Assembly (NCBI GenBank): GCA_947570625.1
Contig: CANOUP010000010.1
Span: 1-61,126, forward strand
DNA length: 61,126 nt
Source: an uncultured Clostridia bacterium
Lineage (GTDB): Bacteria; Bacillota; Clostridia; Christensenellales; Borkfalkiaceae
Direction of reading: 5' to 3'
Every line of letters starts with the position of its first letter. Within the stretch, counting starts at the first letter, position 1. The translations under genes were made by a program, and so were the position numbers. The notes under the pieces were generated by a model. It saw only the letters and a list, made by a program, of their open reading frames with translations. It made no database searches and was not told where the DNA came from. Of the stretch, positions 35,286-43,181 are shown piece by piece.

Positions 35286-35930
35286 ATGAATTATAACGAA
35301 TGGCGCGACGAACTCAAAAGCAACCTTTTGTGCGTGTCCGAAAACGAAAGACGGCGCGTTTTGGACTATTACGCCGAAGCATACGCCGACAGGCGCGAAG
35401 CGGGATTTTCCGAGAAAGAAATCATAGACGATTTCGGCGCGCCCTACGACGCGGCGCAGAGAATACTTGCGGACAATAAATCCGAAGCCTTTTACGGCGA
35501 AGACGTTCCGCGCGGGCGGCGGGAGAAAAAGCGGGAAAGCGCTCCCCCTCCTCCCCCTCCACCTCCCGAGCCCCAGCCTGCGGTCAATTCCAACAACGCC
35601 GTTTGGATTGCCGTACTGCTTTGCGTAATATTCTGCGTACCGCTGTTCGGGCTTGTTGTATCCGCGGCGGCCGTTGCGTTCAGCATTTTTTTAGTACCCG
35701 TGTGCTTTGTGGGCGGGGGCGCTGTCGCGATTGGCGGAGGCATAGCGTCCGCCGCGACGGGCGATTTGTATTACGGGCTTTGCGTATGCGGTGCGGGAAT
35801 AATACTTCTGGGCATAGGCATAATTCTCTGCCCGCTATTCCATAAACTTATAAAAATCGCCGTAAACTTATGCAAAAAAGTCTTTTTATGGATTAAATCG
35901 CTGTTTACGGGCAGAAAGGGGGTCGTATAA
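35286..35930 (+). CDS. DUF1700-family membrane protein
   Basis: The protein has 214 residues. The N-terminal 65 residues form the HAAS-type helical domain (NYNEWRDELKSNLLCVSENERRRVLDYYAEAYADR...GFSEKEIIDDFGAP), followed by a proline run of eight or more. Four hydrophobic segments follow (residues 105-195), then a basic C-terminus. AGGAG lies 6 nt before ATG 35286. In related operons DUF1700 proteins act with the PadR repressor and the DUF4097 protein. The molecular role is not known. Confidence 0.88.
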   Translation: MNYNEWRDELKSNLLCVSENERRRVLDYYAEAYADRREAGFSEKEIIDDFGAPYDAAQRILADNKSEAFYGEDVPRGRREKKRESAPPPPPPPPEPQPAVNSNNAVWIAVLLCVIFCVPLFGLVVSAAAVAFSIFLVPVCFVGGGAVAIGGGIASAATGDLYYGLCVCGAGIILLGIGIILCPLFHKLIKIAVNLCKKVFLWIKSLFTGRKGVV

Positions 35931-36713
35931 ATGTCGGGCACGGTGAAATGCATTATCGCGGGCGTAATACTCGCAATCATAGGAACCGCCGTTCTGCTTA
36001 CGGGCTTTGCCCTTAACGATTGGAGATTTCCCGCAAGCCAGGAAGTAACCATTCAGACCTATTACGCACAGCAGGACAATAACGCGCTTGCCATACAGAT
36101 AAGCTCGGGCACGGTTAAAACGGAATATTACGACGGCGAAAAAATAAATATAGAGTTCCCCTCGTCCAAAAATTACAGGACGGAAATTACCGAAACCAAC
36201 GGAACTTTGCACCTTTCGACCGAACAGAGAGGTTTTCTGTGGTTCGGCGGGTTCCGTATTCCGCCCACGATAATTAAGCTCCCCAAAAGCACGGAGTTCG
36301 AAATAAACATAGAAATGTCGGCGGGGACGATAAACCTCGGCGACGGCTCTTACGGCAGGGTCGCGCTCGAAACAGACGCGGGCACCATCAACGTCGGCAA
36401 AATAAAGTGCACAGAACTTACACTGGATATAGACGCCGGCACCGTCAACACTGACGGCGCGGACTGCGGACGCCTATTGATAGATATGAGCGCGGGCACG
36501 GCAAATCTGGACAGAGTTACCTGCTCGTACGCGAAAATGAAGGTTTCCGCGGGAACGGTCAAAGCGGGCTTTACGGGAAACCGCGAAGAATACGGCATTT
36601 TCAAAAATATAAGCGCGGGCTCCTGCAACGTCGATTCGCAGTCGGGCACAACCGATAAAGTTATAGACATTAATATATCCGCAGGCACGGTCAAACTGCA
36701 TTTCGGCGTTTGA
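35931..36713 (+). CDS. DUF4097-family beta-repeat protein with N-terminal membrane anchor
   Basis: The protein has 260 residues, with one N-terminal membrane segment (residues 7-26). The outside domain has repeated strands marked by AGT: ALETDAGTINVGKIKCTEL, LTLDIDAGTVNTDGADC, LLIDMSAGTANLDRV and MKVSAGTVKAGF. This is the DUF4097 (LiaX/YvlB-like) beta-helix. Related proteins sense or respond to envelope stress. The ATG directly follows the DUF1700 stop codon (TAAATG), with AAAGGGGGT upstream. Confidence 0.88.
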   Translation: MSGTVKCIIAGVILAIIGTAVLLTGFALNDWRFPASQEVTIQTYYAQQDNNALAIQISSGTVKTEYYDGEKINIEFPSSKNYRTEITETNGTLHLSTEQRGFLWFGGFRIPPTIIKLPKSTEFEINIEMSAGTINLGDGSYGRVALETDAGTINVGKIKCTELTLDIDAGTVNTDGADCGRLLIDMSAGTANLDRVTCSYAKMKVSAGTVKAGFTGNREEYGIFKNISAGSCNVDSQSGTTDKVIDINISAGTVKLHFGV

Positions 36714-36765
36714 CAACAGCGCGGGACAATGATAAAATACAGTCGTAAACGGCTGTATTTTTTTT
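36710..36765 (+). promoter_or_regulatory. Operon terminator overlapping the ogg promoter
   Basis: The promoter is TTGACA (36710-36715), 17 nt, TAAAAT (36733-36738). The hairpin AATACAGTCG/CGGCTGTATT (36736-36759, loop TAAA) with a following T tract overlaps the -10 box. RNA started here begins past the hairpin's 5' arm and escapes termination. Read-through from the PadR operon would be stopped. Confidence 0.78.
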
Positions 36766-36778
36766 GAGGATTTTACGA

Positions 36779-37600
36779 ATGAAGTTTGATTTCGACGCAC
36801 GCTATTTCAACCCCGAACACACCCTCGACTGCGGGCAGGTGTTCCGTTTTTCGCGGTACAGGGACGGCTTTTTGTCGCTCTCCGCAGATAAAATATGTTA
36901 CGTTCATTCCGACGGGGTAAAGACGGTTGTCGAAAGCGACGACTGCGATTATTTTTACAATTACTTCGATTTGGACAGGGATTACTCCGAAATAGTAGAA
37001 AAAGCCAAATCTTACGGCATACCGCTGCTTTCAAAAAGCGCGGAGCTTTGCAGGGGGTTGAGAATTCTCAACCAGAACAGGGAAGAAATGATTTATTCCT
37101 TTATCATTTCCCAGAACAACAACATACCGCGCATAAAGGGCATCATTTCGCGCATCTGCGAGGGGCTGGGTGAAAAAAAGAGTTCGCCGTTCGGCGATTA
37201 CCACGCCTTCCCCTCCTCTTCCGCCATGGCGGGCGCGGACATAAGCTTTTACCGTTCTGCGGGCGCGGGTTACCGCGACGAATACCTTTGCCGTACTTCC
37301 GCGCGCATTGCGAAAGAGGGCGTAACCCGCCTTGACGGGCTGGACGCGGAAAGCCTTAGAAAAGAGCTTTTGACCTACAAGGGAATAGGTCCCAAGGTCG
37401 CCGACTGCGTCGCGCTGTTCGGGTTCGGCAAATCGCAGAGCTTCCCCGTCGATACCTGGGTCGAAAAAATTTACCGCGAAGATTTCAAAGGCGAAGTAAA
37501 GGACAGAAAAAAGATTTCCGATTACTTCGTTTCGGTGTTCGGAGAGTATTCCGGTTATATTCAGCAGTATCTTTTTTACGGAAAAAGGCTAAACTTATAA
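36779..37600 (+). CDS. ogg: 8-oxoguanine DNA glycosylase (OGG1-like, HhH-GPD)
   Basis: This 273-residue bifunctional glycosylase/AP lyase removes 8-oxoguanine. The N-terminal OGG domain has LDCGQVFRFSRY. The helix-hairpin-helix with the catalytic Lys is YKGIGPKVADCVALFGFG, and the catalytic Asp is in SFPVDTWVEKIYRE. ISQNNNIPRIKGIISRIC is also typical. This is the eukaryote-like OGG1 form found in many Clostridia in place of MutM. The start at 36779 is set by GAGG. The next gene starts 1 nt after its stop. Confidence 0.94.
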   Translation: MKFDFDARYFNPEHTLDCGQVFRFSRYRDGFLSLSADKICYVHSDGVKTVVESDDCDYFYNYFDLDRDYSEIVEKAKSYGIPLLSKSAELCRGLRILNQNREEMIYSFIISQNNNIPRIKGIISRICEGLGEKKSSPFGDYHAFPSSSAMAGADISFYRSAGAGYRDEYLCRTSARIAKEGVTRLDGLDAESLRKELLTYKGIGPKVADCVALFGFGKSQSFPVDTWVEKIYREDFKGEVKDRKKISDYFVSVFGEYSGYIQQYLFYGKRLNL

Positions 37601-37601
37601 C

Positions 37602-38276
37602 GTGCCGGATTATTTTTCACACGGCGTAATCGCCGAAGTTATTTATGAAAAACTTAACAGCAAATACAAAAAGGCTATAACTTCGAAAAATTTGTACCTT
37701 TTAGGCGCGCAGGGAGGCGACGTGTTTTTCGCGTACAGCATAAAGCCGACCAAAGCCAACCTCGGCAGAAGCCTGCACCGCAAAGACGCGGTGTACCTGT
37801 TCGGTCAGCTCGTTCAGGGCGACAAGTCGTACGCCGCGGGGTTTGCAACCCACTACGCGCTTGACAGCACCCTCCACCCTTACATTTACGCTTACGAAAA
37901 CACCAAGCGTTCGCCGTTTGCGCATACAAAGTTCGAAAACGATTTGGGGCTTTATATAAGCAGGAAATACGGTCTTAGAAGGCAGATAATCCCCAAAGAC
38001 CTCGTTCTCGCCTGCACCAGCCCCGTTTACGATACGATGAAGCGCATCGAACCGCTTATAACGGTCACGGGCGTGGAAAGGTGTCTTTCAAGGCACTTCG
38101 CCTATTCGCGCTTTCTGTTCAGGACAAAGAGGCAGAATTACAGATGCGATTACGATTTTTCCAAACTTTCGCAAACTGTGGAGTCCGCCGTCGAATACGG
38201 AATCGAGGCCGTGACCAAAGTGCTCGAAGGCGATATAGACATACAGCTCTTCTCCAAAGAATTTTTACAGAAATAA
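37602..38276 (+). CDS. Zinc-dependent phospholipase C-family protein, GTG start
   Basis: The 224-residue product begins MPDYFSHGVIAEVIYEKL and has the conserved family elements LGAQGGDVFF, LHRKD and GFATHYALDSTLHPYIY, which provide the His/Asp zinc ligands of the Zn_dep_PLPC family. It lacks a signal peptide, so it is cytoplasmic, unlike secreted clostridial phospholipases. Such intracellular members have no proven substrate. The GTG start at 37602 lies directly after the ogg stop codon, so the two genes form an operon. Confidence 0.88.
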   Translation: MPDYFSHGVIAEVIYEKLNSKYKKAITSKNLYLLGAQGGDVFFAYSIKPTKANLGRSLHRKDAVYLFGQLVQGDKSYAAGFATHYALDSTLHPYIYAYENTKRSPFAHTKFENDLGLYISRKYGLRRQIIPKDLVLACTSPVYDTMKRIEPLITVTGVERCLSRHFAYSRFLFRTKRQNYRCDYDFSKLSQTVESAVEYGIEAVTKVLEGDIDIQLFSKEFLQK

Positions 38277-38279
38277 TTT

Positions 38280-38306
38280 AAGCCCCGACTAAAAGTCGGG
38301 GCTTAT
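38280..38306. terminator. Bidirectional terminator
   Basis: AAGCCCCGACT and AGTCGGGGCTT pair around AAA, followed by TATACT. It ends ogg-phospholipase on the plus strand and overlaps the SpoIVFB-like stop region on the minus strand. Confidence 0.8.
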
Positions 38307-39100
38307 ACTATAATTCTGTCGTAAATGCTTTTTGACTGCAAATCGTAAAAGAGTTCGTCCTCGGTAATTTCTTCCAGTAGTCCGTCCGCATAAAACTGAA
38401 AAATGAGATACTTTCCGCCGTCTACGTACCTGAGCGCGTCCTTATACGTCGACTGCGCGTTGAGCATTACGTGCTTTATCTCCTTGCCCTTTCTCGGTTT
38501 TCTCGACGAAAAGCCTATCCTAAGCATGGGGCGCGGACGCTCGAACGACGAAAACAGAAGAAACACGGCAAAAACGATAAACGTTATGTTTTTATAAGCG
38601 AGAAAAAAGACGAGCACGAACGCGGCAGAAAGCAGACCGCCGACAACGCGCAGAACGACGGCGCAAACCTTTTCGGGCAAAAACGTTACAAGAACGCACC
38701 TTGCAACCCTGCCCCCGTCGAGCGGATACGCGGGCAGCAGGTTGACGGCAAGCATTACCGCGCTTGCGGTAAACACAGTATCGGTATAGGCGTAGGTTTC
38801 GGGATAAAACCACCACAGCCCCGCCGTAGCTATGCACAAAAGGGCGTTAACCGCGGGACCCGCCAGCGCAAGCTTTATTTCGTCGGCGGGCGAAATGCCG
38901 GTCGTATCGCAGAGCGCGGACGCGCCGTAAGGCATAAGGCTTATTTTCTCGCAGGCGTAACCCAGCTTCGAAGCGCAGAAAATATGACCGCACTCGTGCA
39001 GGAGCGCGGTCAGGGCGTATATTAAGAATACGGGCAACCCGCCGAAAATAGCAGACGCCAGTCCCAGCGCTATGAACAGCGGGTGCAGAGTTATCTTCAC
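38303..39100 (-). CDS. SpoIVFB-like site-2 (M50) intramembrane metalloprotease
   Basis: The 265-residue product is a membrane zinc protease. The active-site motif is LLHECGHIF (HExxH), with the second motif NLLPAYPLDGGRVAR supplying the Asp ligand. Five to six hydrophobic segments are followed by a cytoplasmic CBS-like tail. In sporulation SpoIVFB cleaves pro-sigma-K in the outer forespore membrane. The pairing with the upstream SpoIVFA-like gene supports that role by inference. The start is a GTG at 39100 overlapping the upstream TGA (GTGA), so translation is coupled. Confidence 0.9.
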   Translation of the reverse strand: MKITLHPLFIALGLASAIFGGLPVFLIYALTALLHECGHIFCASKLGYACEKISLMPYGASALCDTTGISPADEIKLALAGPAVNALLCIATAGLWWFYPETYAYTDTVFTASAVMLAVNLLPAYPLDGGRVARCVLVTFLPEKVCAVVLRVVGGLLSAAFVLVFFLAYKNITFIVFAVFLLFSSFERPRPMLRIGFSSRKPRKGKEIKHVMLNAQSTYKDALRYVDGGKYLIFQFYADGLLEEITEDELFYDLQSKSIYDRIIV

Positions 39101-39858
39101 GATTTCCAGACGGGAACCGCGCCTGTCAGCGTATAGCAGTTCAGCATCGTTTCGTTGTCGTACATAGAAACGCGCACTTCGGCGTTGCCGTCGCTGTAAC
39201 CTACGGGGATATTGCCCGCAACCTTTGCGCCTTCGACGGGGTATACGTTTGTAAGACCCGTGATTACGCTTTTGAAAGTGGACGTGTGCGCGATTTCGAC
39301 GGTGAAGATACCGCTGTCGCTGTAAACCTTGGAAACCTTGCCTTCGCATACGGGATAGACGCTGCCCTCCGCGGTGAACGAAAGCACTCCGCTTTCCGAA
39401 ACGCTTACTTCCGCGTCGGAGAAATCACCCGTGACGGAAGAAAGTTTGAACTCGGTAAACGCGGGTTCGGGAACAGTTTCTTTCGAGAACGAGTTTAAAA
39501 AAGTATTTATAACGGTGTTGGGAAGCAACAGGTTGGTTACGAAAATCGCTATGGCGATAACAGCCACCGCAACGGCTTCGATGAATACGATTCTTCCGCC
39601 CTTATCCTTAGGCGAAATTGCCGCGATTTTGGATTTCTTTTCGGGCTTGGGAGGGTCGGAAAGGTCCTCCGAATACACGTAAGCTCCTACGCGCTCGTTG
39701 ACGCTTTCGACTACGCGCTCTTTCAAATCTTCCTGAGGCTGTTCCTTAGCCTGCTGTTTCGCGCTCCTGCGTTTGAATATACTCTTCTTCTTTACGACGT
39801 TTACCGTGCTGACGGGAATTTCAAGCATTTCGGCATAGTCTAATTCTTCTTCGTTCAT
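39097..39858 (-). CDS. SpoIVFA-like protein with degenerate M23 domain
   Basis: The protein has 253 residues, a charged cytoplasmic N-terminus of about 95 residues and one membrane helix (FIEAVAVAVIAIAIFVTNLLL). An outside LytM/M23-type domain follows: GSVYPVCEGKVSKVYSDSGIFTVEIAHTS. The domain keeps the fold but lacks the HxH/HxxxD zinc ligands, as in SpoIVFA, so it is probably a non-catalytic partner that regulates the protease downstream. GGAGG precedes the ATG. The downstream start overlaps its stop. Confidence 0.82.
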   Translation of the reverse strand: MNEEELDYAEMLEIPVSTVNVVKKKSIFKRRSAKQQAKEQPQEDLKERVVESVNERVGAYVYSEDLSDPPKPEKKSKIAAISPKDKGGRIVFIEAVAVAVIAIAIFVTNLLLPNTVINTFLNSFSKETVPEPAFTEFKLSSVTGDFSDAEVSVSESGVLSFTAEGSVYPVCEGKVSKVYSDSGIFTVEIAHTSTFKSVITGLTNVYPVEGAKVAGNIPVGYSDGNAEVRVSMYDNETMLNCYTLTGAVPVWKS

Positions 39859-39951
39859 ACAATCCTCCGTTTTTTTGATTTGGTATACCTTAATGTATTC
39901 GGTCAAAGCATTGTATAGAACAAAATTTTCTTATTTTGCGTATAATGAAAG

Positions 39952-39978
39952 ACCGCCCGCGCATAAACCGCGGGCGGT
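39952..39978 (-). terminator. Terminator of rsmA
   Basis: On the minus strand ACCGCCCGCG and CGCGGGCGGT pair around GTTTATG, with a CTTTCATT tail just past the rsmA stop codon. Confidence 0.82.
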
Positions 39979-39983
39979 AAAGA

Positions 39984-40805
39984 TTATTTAAGTTTTTCAG
40001 ACAGCAATGCAAACTGTTCGGGGGTAAGCGTTTCGCCGCGGGCTTTGGGGGGGAAACCGCACTCCTCTATTACTTGCTGTGCGCGCGCGCGCGTCATATT
40101 AAAGCAGTTGACGAGGTTGTTTTCAAGCGTCTTTCTCCTCGACGAAAACGCGGCGTGCACGGTTTTTTTGTAAGCCTGCCTGTCGGCAACCTCTATTCCC
40201 TTGCCGAAAGTGAACCTGACAACCGCGCTGTCCACGTTGGGGCGGGGATAAAACAGCGTCCTCGGCACGCGCTTGACCTTAGCGCACTCGGCGCGGAGGG
40301 CGACCATTGCCGTAATCGCGCCATATTCGGGCGAGCCCGCCTTTGCGCACAGCCTGTCGGCGACCTCTTCCTGCACCATTACCGAAAGCCCTTTGCACTT
40401 TTCGCCCTCTTCGATAAACTTCATTATCAGCGGGGTGGTGACGTAGTACGGAAGATTTGCGACGACGAAATACCCGCCGACACTGCTTTCGAACTCCGCA
40501 AGCGGGCATTTCAGAAAGTCGCGGAACACCACCTCGACGTTATCGTAACCCGCAAGCGTACGGGCGAGCACGGGCTGTAAGCTTTTATCCACTTCGAAAG
40601 CAATGACCCTTTTCGCCTTTTCGGCAAGCGCGCGGGTGAGAGTTCCCGCCCCGCAACCTATTTCGACGACGGTGTCGTCCTCAGTCACGCCCGAAAGCGC
40701 AACTATCGATGCAAGCAGATTTTTATCGGTGATAAAATTCTGACCGAGCTGTTTTTTAAAGCCGAAACCGCATTCGGACAAAATTGTTTTGATATCAGTT
40801 TCCAT
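39984..40805 (-). CDS. rsmA: 16S rRNA dimethyladenosine transferase RsmA/KsgA
   Basis: The 273-residue enzyme dimethylates two adjacent adenosines in helix 45 of 16S rRNA. It has KKQLGQNFITDKNLL, the SAM motif VVEIGCGAGTLTRALA, the catalytic VANLPYYVTTPLI and the C-terminal FYPRPNVDSAVVRF and FSSRRKTLENNL. A TATAAT lies about 30 nt upstream of the ATG, but no Shine-Dalgarno sequence is visible (the leader reads CTTCTTCAAAACGGCTAAAAA). It is monocistronic with a strong terminator. Confidence 0.96.
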   Translation of the reverse strand: METDIKTILSECGFGFKKQLGQNFITDKNLLASIVALSGVTEDDTVVEIGCGAGTLTRALAEKAKRVIAFEVDKSLQPVLARTLAGYDNVEVVFRDFLKCPLAEFESSVGGYFVVANLPYYVTTPLIMKFIEEGEKCKGLSVMVQEEVADRLCAKAGSPEYGAITAMVALRAECAKVKRVPRTLFYPRPNVDSAVVRFTFGKGIEVADRQAYKKTVHAAFSSRRKTLENNLVNCFNMTRARAQQVIEECGFPPKARGETLTPEQFALLSEKLK

Positions 40806-40899
40806 TTTTTAGCCGTTTTGAAGAAGTATACAATTATTATAACAGCATATACTTTTTTTGTAAACGGATTTTCTTCCCTTTACCTCACTTTAAGATGAA

Positions 40900-40933
40900 G
40901 AAGCCCGCGCGTATCTCACAACGCGCGGGCTTC
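40900..40933. repeat. Strong hairpin between divergent genes
   Basis: GAAGCCCGCGCGT and ACGCGCGGGCTTC form a perfect 13-bp stem with an 8-nt loop, within the 211-bp gap between divergent rsmA and the second lipoprotein gene. Neither side has a good T tract. No gene is seen to be ended by it. The rest of the gap is AT-rich and holds both promoters. Confidence 0.6.
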
Positions 40934-40981
40934 GGATTATTTAAGCTTTAAAATATTTTTAACTCAATTTTTATAATGATG

Positions 40982-41010
40982 TTGCGCAGGCGGATAATAT
41001 ATGTTATCAT
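40982..41010 (+). promoter_or_regulatory. Promoter abutting the second BspA-like lipoprotein
   Basis: TTGCGC, 17 nt and TATCAT, then AGCGGT and the ATG at 41017. There is no Shine-Dalgarno sequence. Initiation may be leaderless, with the same 6-nt spacing as three other genes in the window. Confidence 0.5.
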
Positions 41011-41016
41011 AGCGGT

Positions 41017-42363
41017 ATGAAAAGAAATATTTTACTTGCATTATTAATAACGTTGTTTTCAGCCGTCTGCGCCTGCGTATTTCTGCCCGCGTGCGGTAAC
41101 GGTGCCGACGATTCACTCAACGGCGCTTACTATACGCTTACGGAAGACGGCGATTTGAATTTTAAAAATTTTTACAAGCTGGAATCGGGTAAGTGGACGG
41201 ACAGCGACGGCAGAAGCGGTAAGTACGGCTATGAAAACGGGAATTTAAAGTTTTACTATACTCTGTTCGGTGAAACAAAGCAATACCCTGCGGATATGGA
41301 TAATAACGTGCTTACGGTAGAAAAGGACGGAATTACTTTCAAATACGTTTCGCAGGAGCATACGCACGCTTTCAGCGAATGGCAAACCGTAAACCCCACC
41401 TGCATAGATGACGGATATAAAAGCCGTTCCTGCAATTGCGGAATTACAAACATACAAAGCCTGCCCGCCGACGCAAAACTGCATAAACCACGCAAAAATT
41501 ATTTTAACGGCAATACATATTTCAGCAATGAGACATACCACTATTTTAAATGCGAATACTGCGAACAGGAAATAATCGCACCGCACGCCGAAGGCGAGTG
41601 CGTTTGCGGGTATCTGTACACTTATGCATTGAACGACGACGGTACGTACTCCGTGACTATAAACGCAAACATTCTTACAGAGATAAATATTCCCAATTCC
41701 TATAACAACATTCCCGTAACATCCGCGCGGTTTGTCGGTAAATCTTTCCATCGGCTTCAAAATATCAATATACCCGCAAATACGCTGGAAGTTAGCATTT
41801 CCTTAAACTGTTCTTCCCTGAAAACAGTTACAGTCGACGAAAACAATAAGGCATATTCAAGCGAAGACGGCGTGTTATACGACAAGACGAAAAACAGGCT
41901 TATAACGGTACCGCAAGCTTTCGAAGGATACCTTTCAATCCCGCAAAGCGTTACCGAAATCGAACAGGGAGCTTTCAAAGGCTGTTCGTCGCTTGTAGGA
42001 ATAACCGTGCCGGGCGGAGTTAAGACAATCGCCGACAGCGCTTTCGCCAACCTCGGCAGTCTTGAAAAAGCCGTGCTGTCGGAAGGCATTATCTCAATCG
42101 GCAATTACGCTTTCTATGACTGCACTGCGCTTAAAAGCGTTACCTTACCGCCAAGCGTAACTTCCGTAGGCGATTGCGCTTTTCAAAGTTGCTCGGCGCT
42201 TGAAAGCATTTATATTCCTTTAAGCGTCGAAACAATAGGTTCCTTTGCGTTTGAATGGTGCCATGCGCTTACTATTTACGCGCAGGCGGAAGAAAAACCC
42301 GAAAACTGGAAAATATACTGGAATTCAAGCAACCGACCTATTATTTGGGGATACGAACAATAA
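41017..42363 (+). CDS. BspA-type LRR_5 lipoprotein with Cys/His-rich module
   Basis: The protein has 448 residues. The lipoprotein signal ends VFLPAC|G. Residues about 35-115 form a beta-rich domain with Tyr/Gly/Asp repeats. A Cys/His-rich module follows (THAFSEWQTVNPTC...SCNCG and CEYCEQE...GECVCG), of a type seen in gut Firmicutes surface proteins. Six or so LRR_5 repeats come next (IEQGAFKGCSSLVGITVPGG). It ends in KPENWKIYWNSSNRPIIWGY, homologous to the tail of the lipoprotein at 30098. Codons are more AT-rich than those of its neighbours. It is a probable surface-anchored adhesin or sensor. Confidence 0.88.
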   Translation: MKRNILLALLITLFSAVCACVFLPACGNGADDSLNGAYYTLTEDGDLNFKNFYKLESGKWTDSDGRSGKYGYENGNLKFYYTLFGETKQYPADMDNNVLTVEKDGITFKYVSQEHTHAFSEWQTVNPTCIDDGYKSRSCNCGITNIQSLPADAKLHKPRKNYFNGNTYFSNETYHYFKCEYCEQEIIAPHAEGECVCGYLYTYALNDDGTYSVTINANILTEINIPNSYNNIPVTSARFVGKSFHRLQNINIPANTLEVSISLNCSSLKTVTVDENNKAYSSEDGVLYDKTKNRLITVPQAFEGYLSIPQSVTEIEQGAFKGCSSLVGITVPGGVKTIADSAFANLGSLEKAVLSEGIISIGNYAFYDCTALKSVTLPPSVTSVGDCAFQSCSALESIYIPLSVETIGSFAFEWCHALTIYAQAEEKPENWKIYWNSSNRPIIWGYEQ

Positions 42364-42375
42364 AATAAATTTGAT

Positions 42376-42410
42376 AAGCGCGCCGAGGTAAATCCTCGGC
42401 GCGCTTTTTA
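42376..42410. terminator. Bidirectional terminator
   Basis: AAGCGCGCCGAGG and CCTCGGCGCGCTT form a 13-bp stem followed by TTTTTAA. It lies between the convergent lipoprotein and tatD genes. Confidence 0.9.
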
Positions 42411-43181
42411 ATTGAGTTTTTTAAAAAGAGTATGCGCGTTACTCCATATCCGCGACGTTACTTCCTCTAAGGTTAAACCCTTAATCTCCGCTATATTCAA
42501 AGCTATTTCGGGTATGCTCTCGGGGGTGTTGGGGAAAGTTCCGTACTTCGATTTCGGGGGAAGATACGGGCTGTCCGTTTCGGTAAGAATTTTCTCCGCA
42601 GGCAGGGCGGATATAGTGCGCTTCGCCTTTTTACTGCCCGACCAGGTGCTCGTTCCGCCGAACGAAAAATACAAGCCCAGTTTTTCGAACTCCCTTGAAA
42701 GCTCTGCCGAGTGCGAATAACAGTGCAAAAGCGCGCCGTGCCTGAACGGGGCGAACTGTTTTAAAACTTCCAGCATATCCTCGGCACAGTCGCGCGAGTG
42801 TATAACAACGGGCAGGCTAAGTTTTTCGGCAAGTTTAAGCTGTGCCGTAAAAGCCTTGTACTGCAACTCTTTATCGGTGTCGGGATAGTGATAGTCAAGT
42901 CCTATTTCGCCGACCGCGACGCACTTTTTATGCGAAGCAAGCTCTTCAATCGCGTCAAGCAAATCAAGCGAAAAACCTTTAAGTTCCGTGGGATGGAAGC
43001 CCGCGGTGAAGTACGCGCCTTCGTACCTTTCGGAAAGATTTTTGCAGTATTCCGACGAAGGCAAATCGAAGCCGGCGGAGATTATTTTCTCAACCCCCGC
43101 CGACTTTATGTTTTGCATTAATTTGTCCGTACCGCCGTAATCTTCTTCGTTGATATGGCAGTGAACGTCTATATACTTCAC
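42408..43181 (-). CDS. tatD: TatD-family deoxyribonuclease
   Basis: The 257-residue metal-dependent hydrolase has YIDVHCHINEEDY at the N-terminus, AGFHPTEL, VGEIGLDYHY, VIHSRDCAEDMLE, HCYSHSAE and ETDSPYLPP, the full set of TatD metal ligands. TatD proteins are 3'-5' DNA exonucleases and may act in repair. The GTG start at 43181 overlaps the metG stop (GTGA), so the two are coupled. The metG-tatD pairing is widely conserved in Firmicutes. Confidence 0.95.
   Translation of the reverse strand: MKYIDVHCHINEEDYGGTDKLMQNIKSAGVEKIISAGFDLPSSEYCKNLSERYEGAYFTAGFHPTELKGFSLDLLDAIEELASHKKCVAVGEIGLDYHYPDTDKELQYKAFTAQLKLAEKLSLPVVIHSRDCAEDMLEVLKQFAPFRHGALLHCYSHSAELSREFEKLGLYFSFGGTSTWSGSKKAKRTISALPAEKILTETDSPYLPPKSKYGTFPNTPESIPEIALNIAEIKGLTLEEVTSRIWSNAHTLFKKLN

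Noticed and set aside
38305-39349. Longer SpoIVFB-like N-terminus (83 extra Arg-rich residues)
   Set aside because: It is out-of-frame read of the upstream SpoIVFA-like gene. The GTG at 39100 overlapping its stop is the coupled start.
40894-40950. 18-codon peptide MKKPARISQRAGFGLFKL
   Set aside because: It lies across the hairpin at 40900-40933 with no ribosome binding site. Composition is explained by the palindrome.
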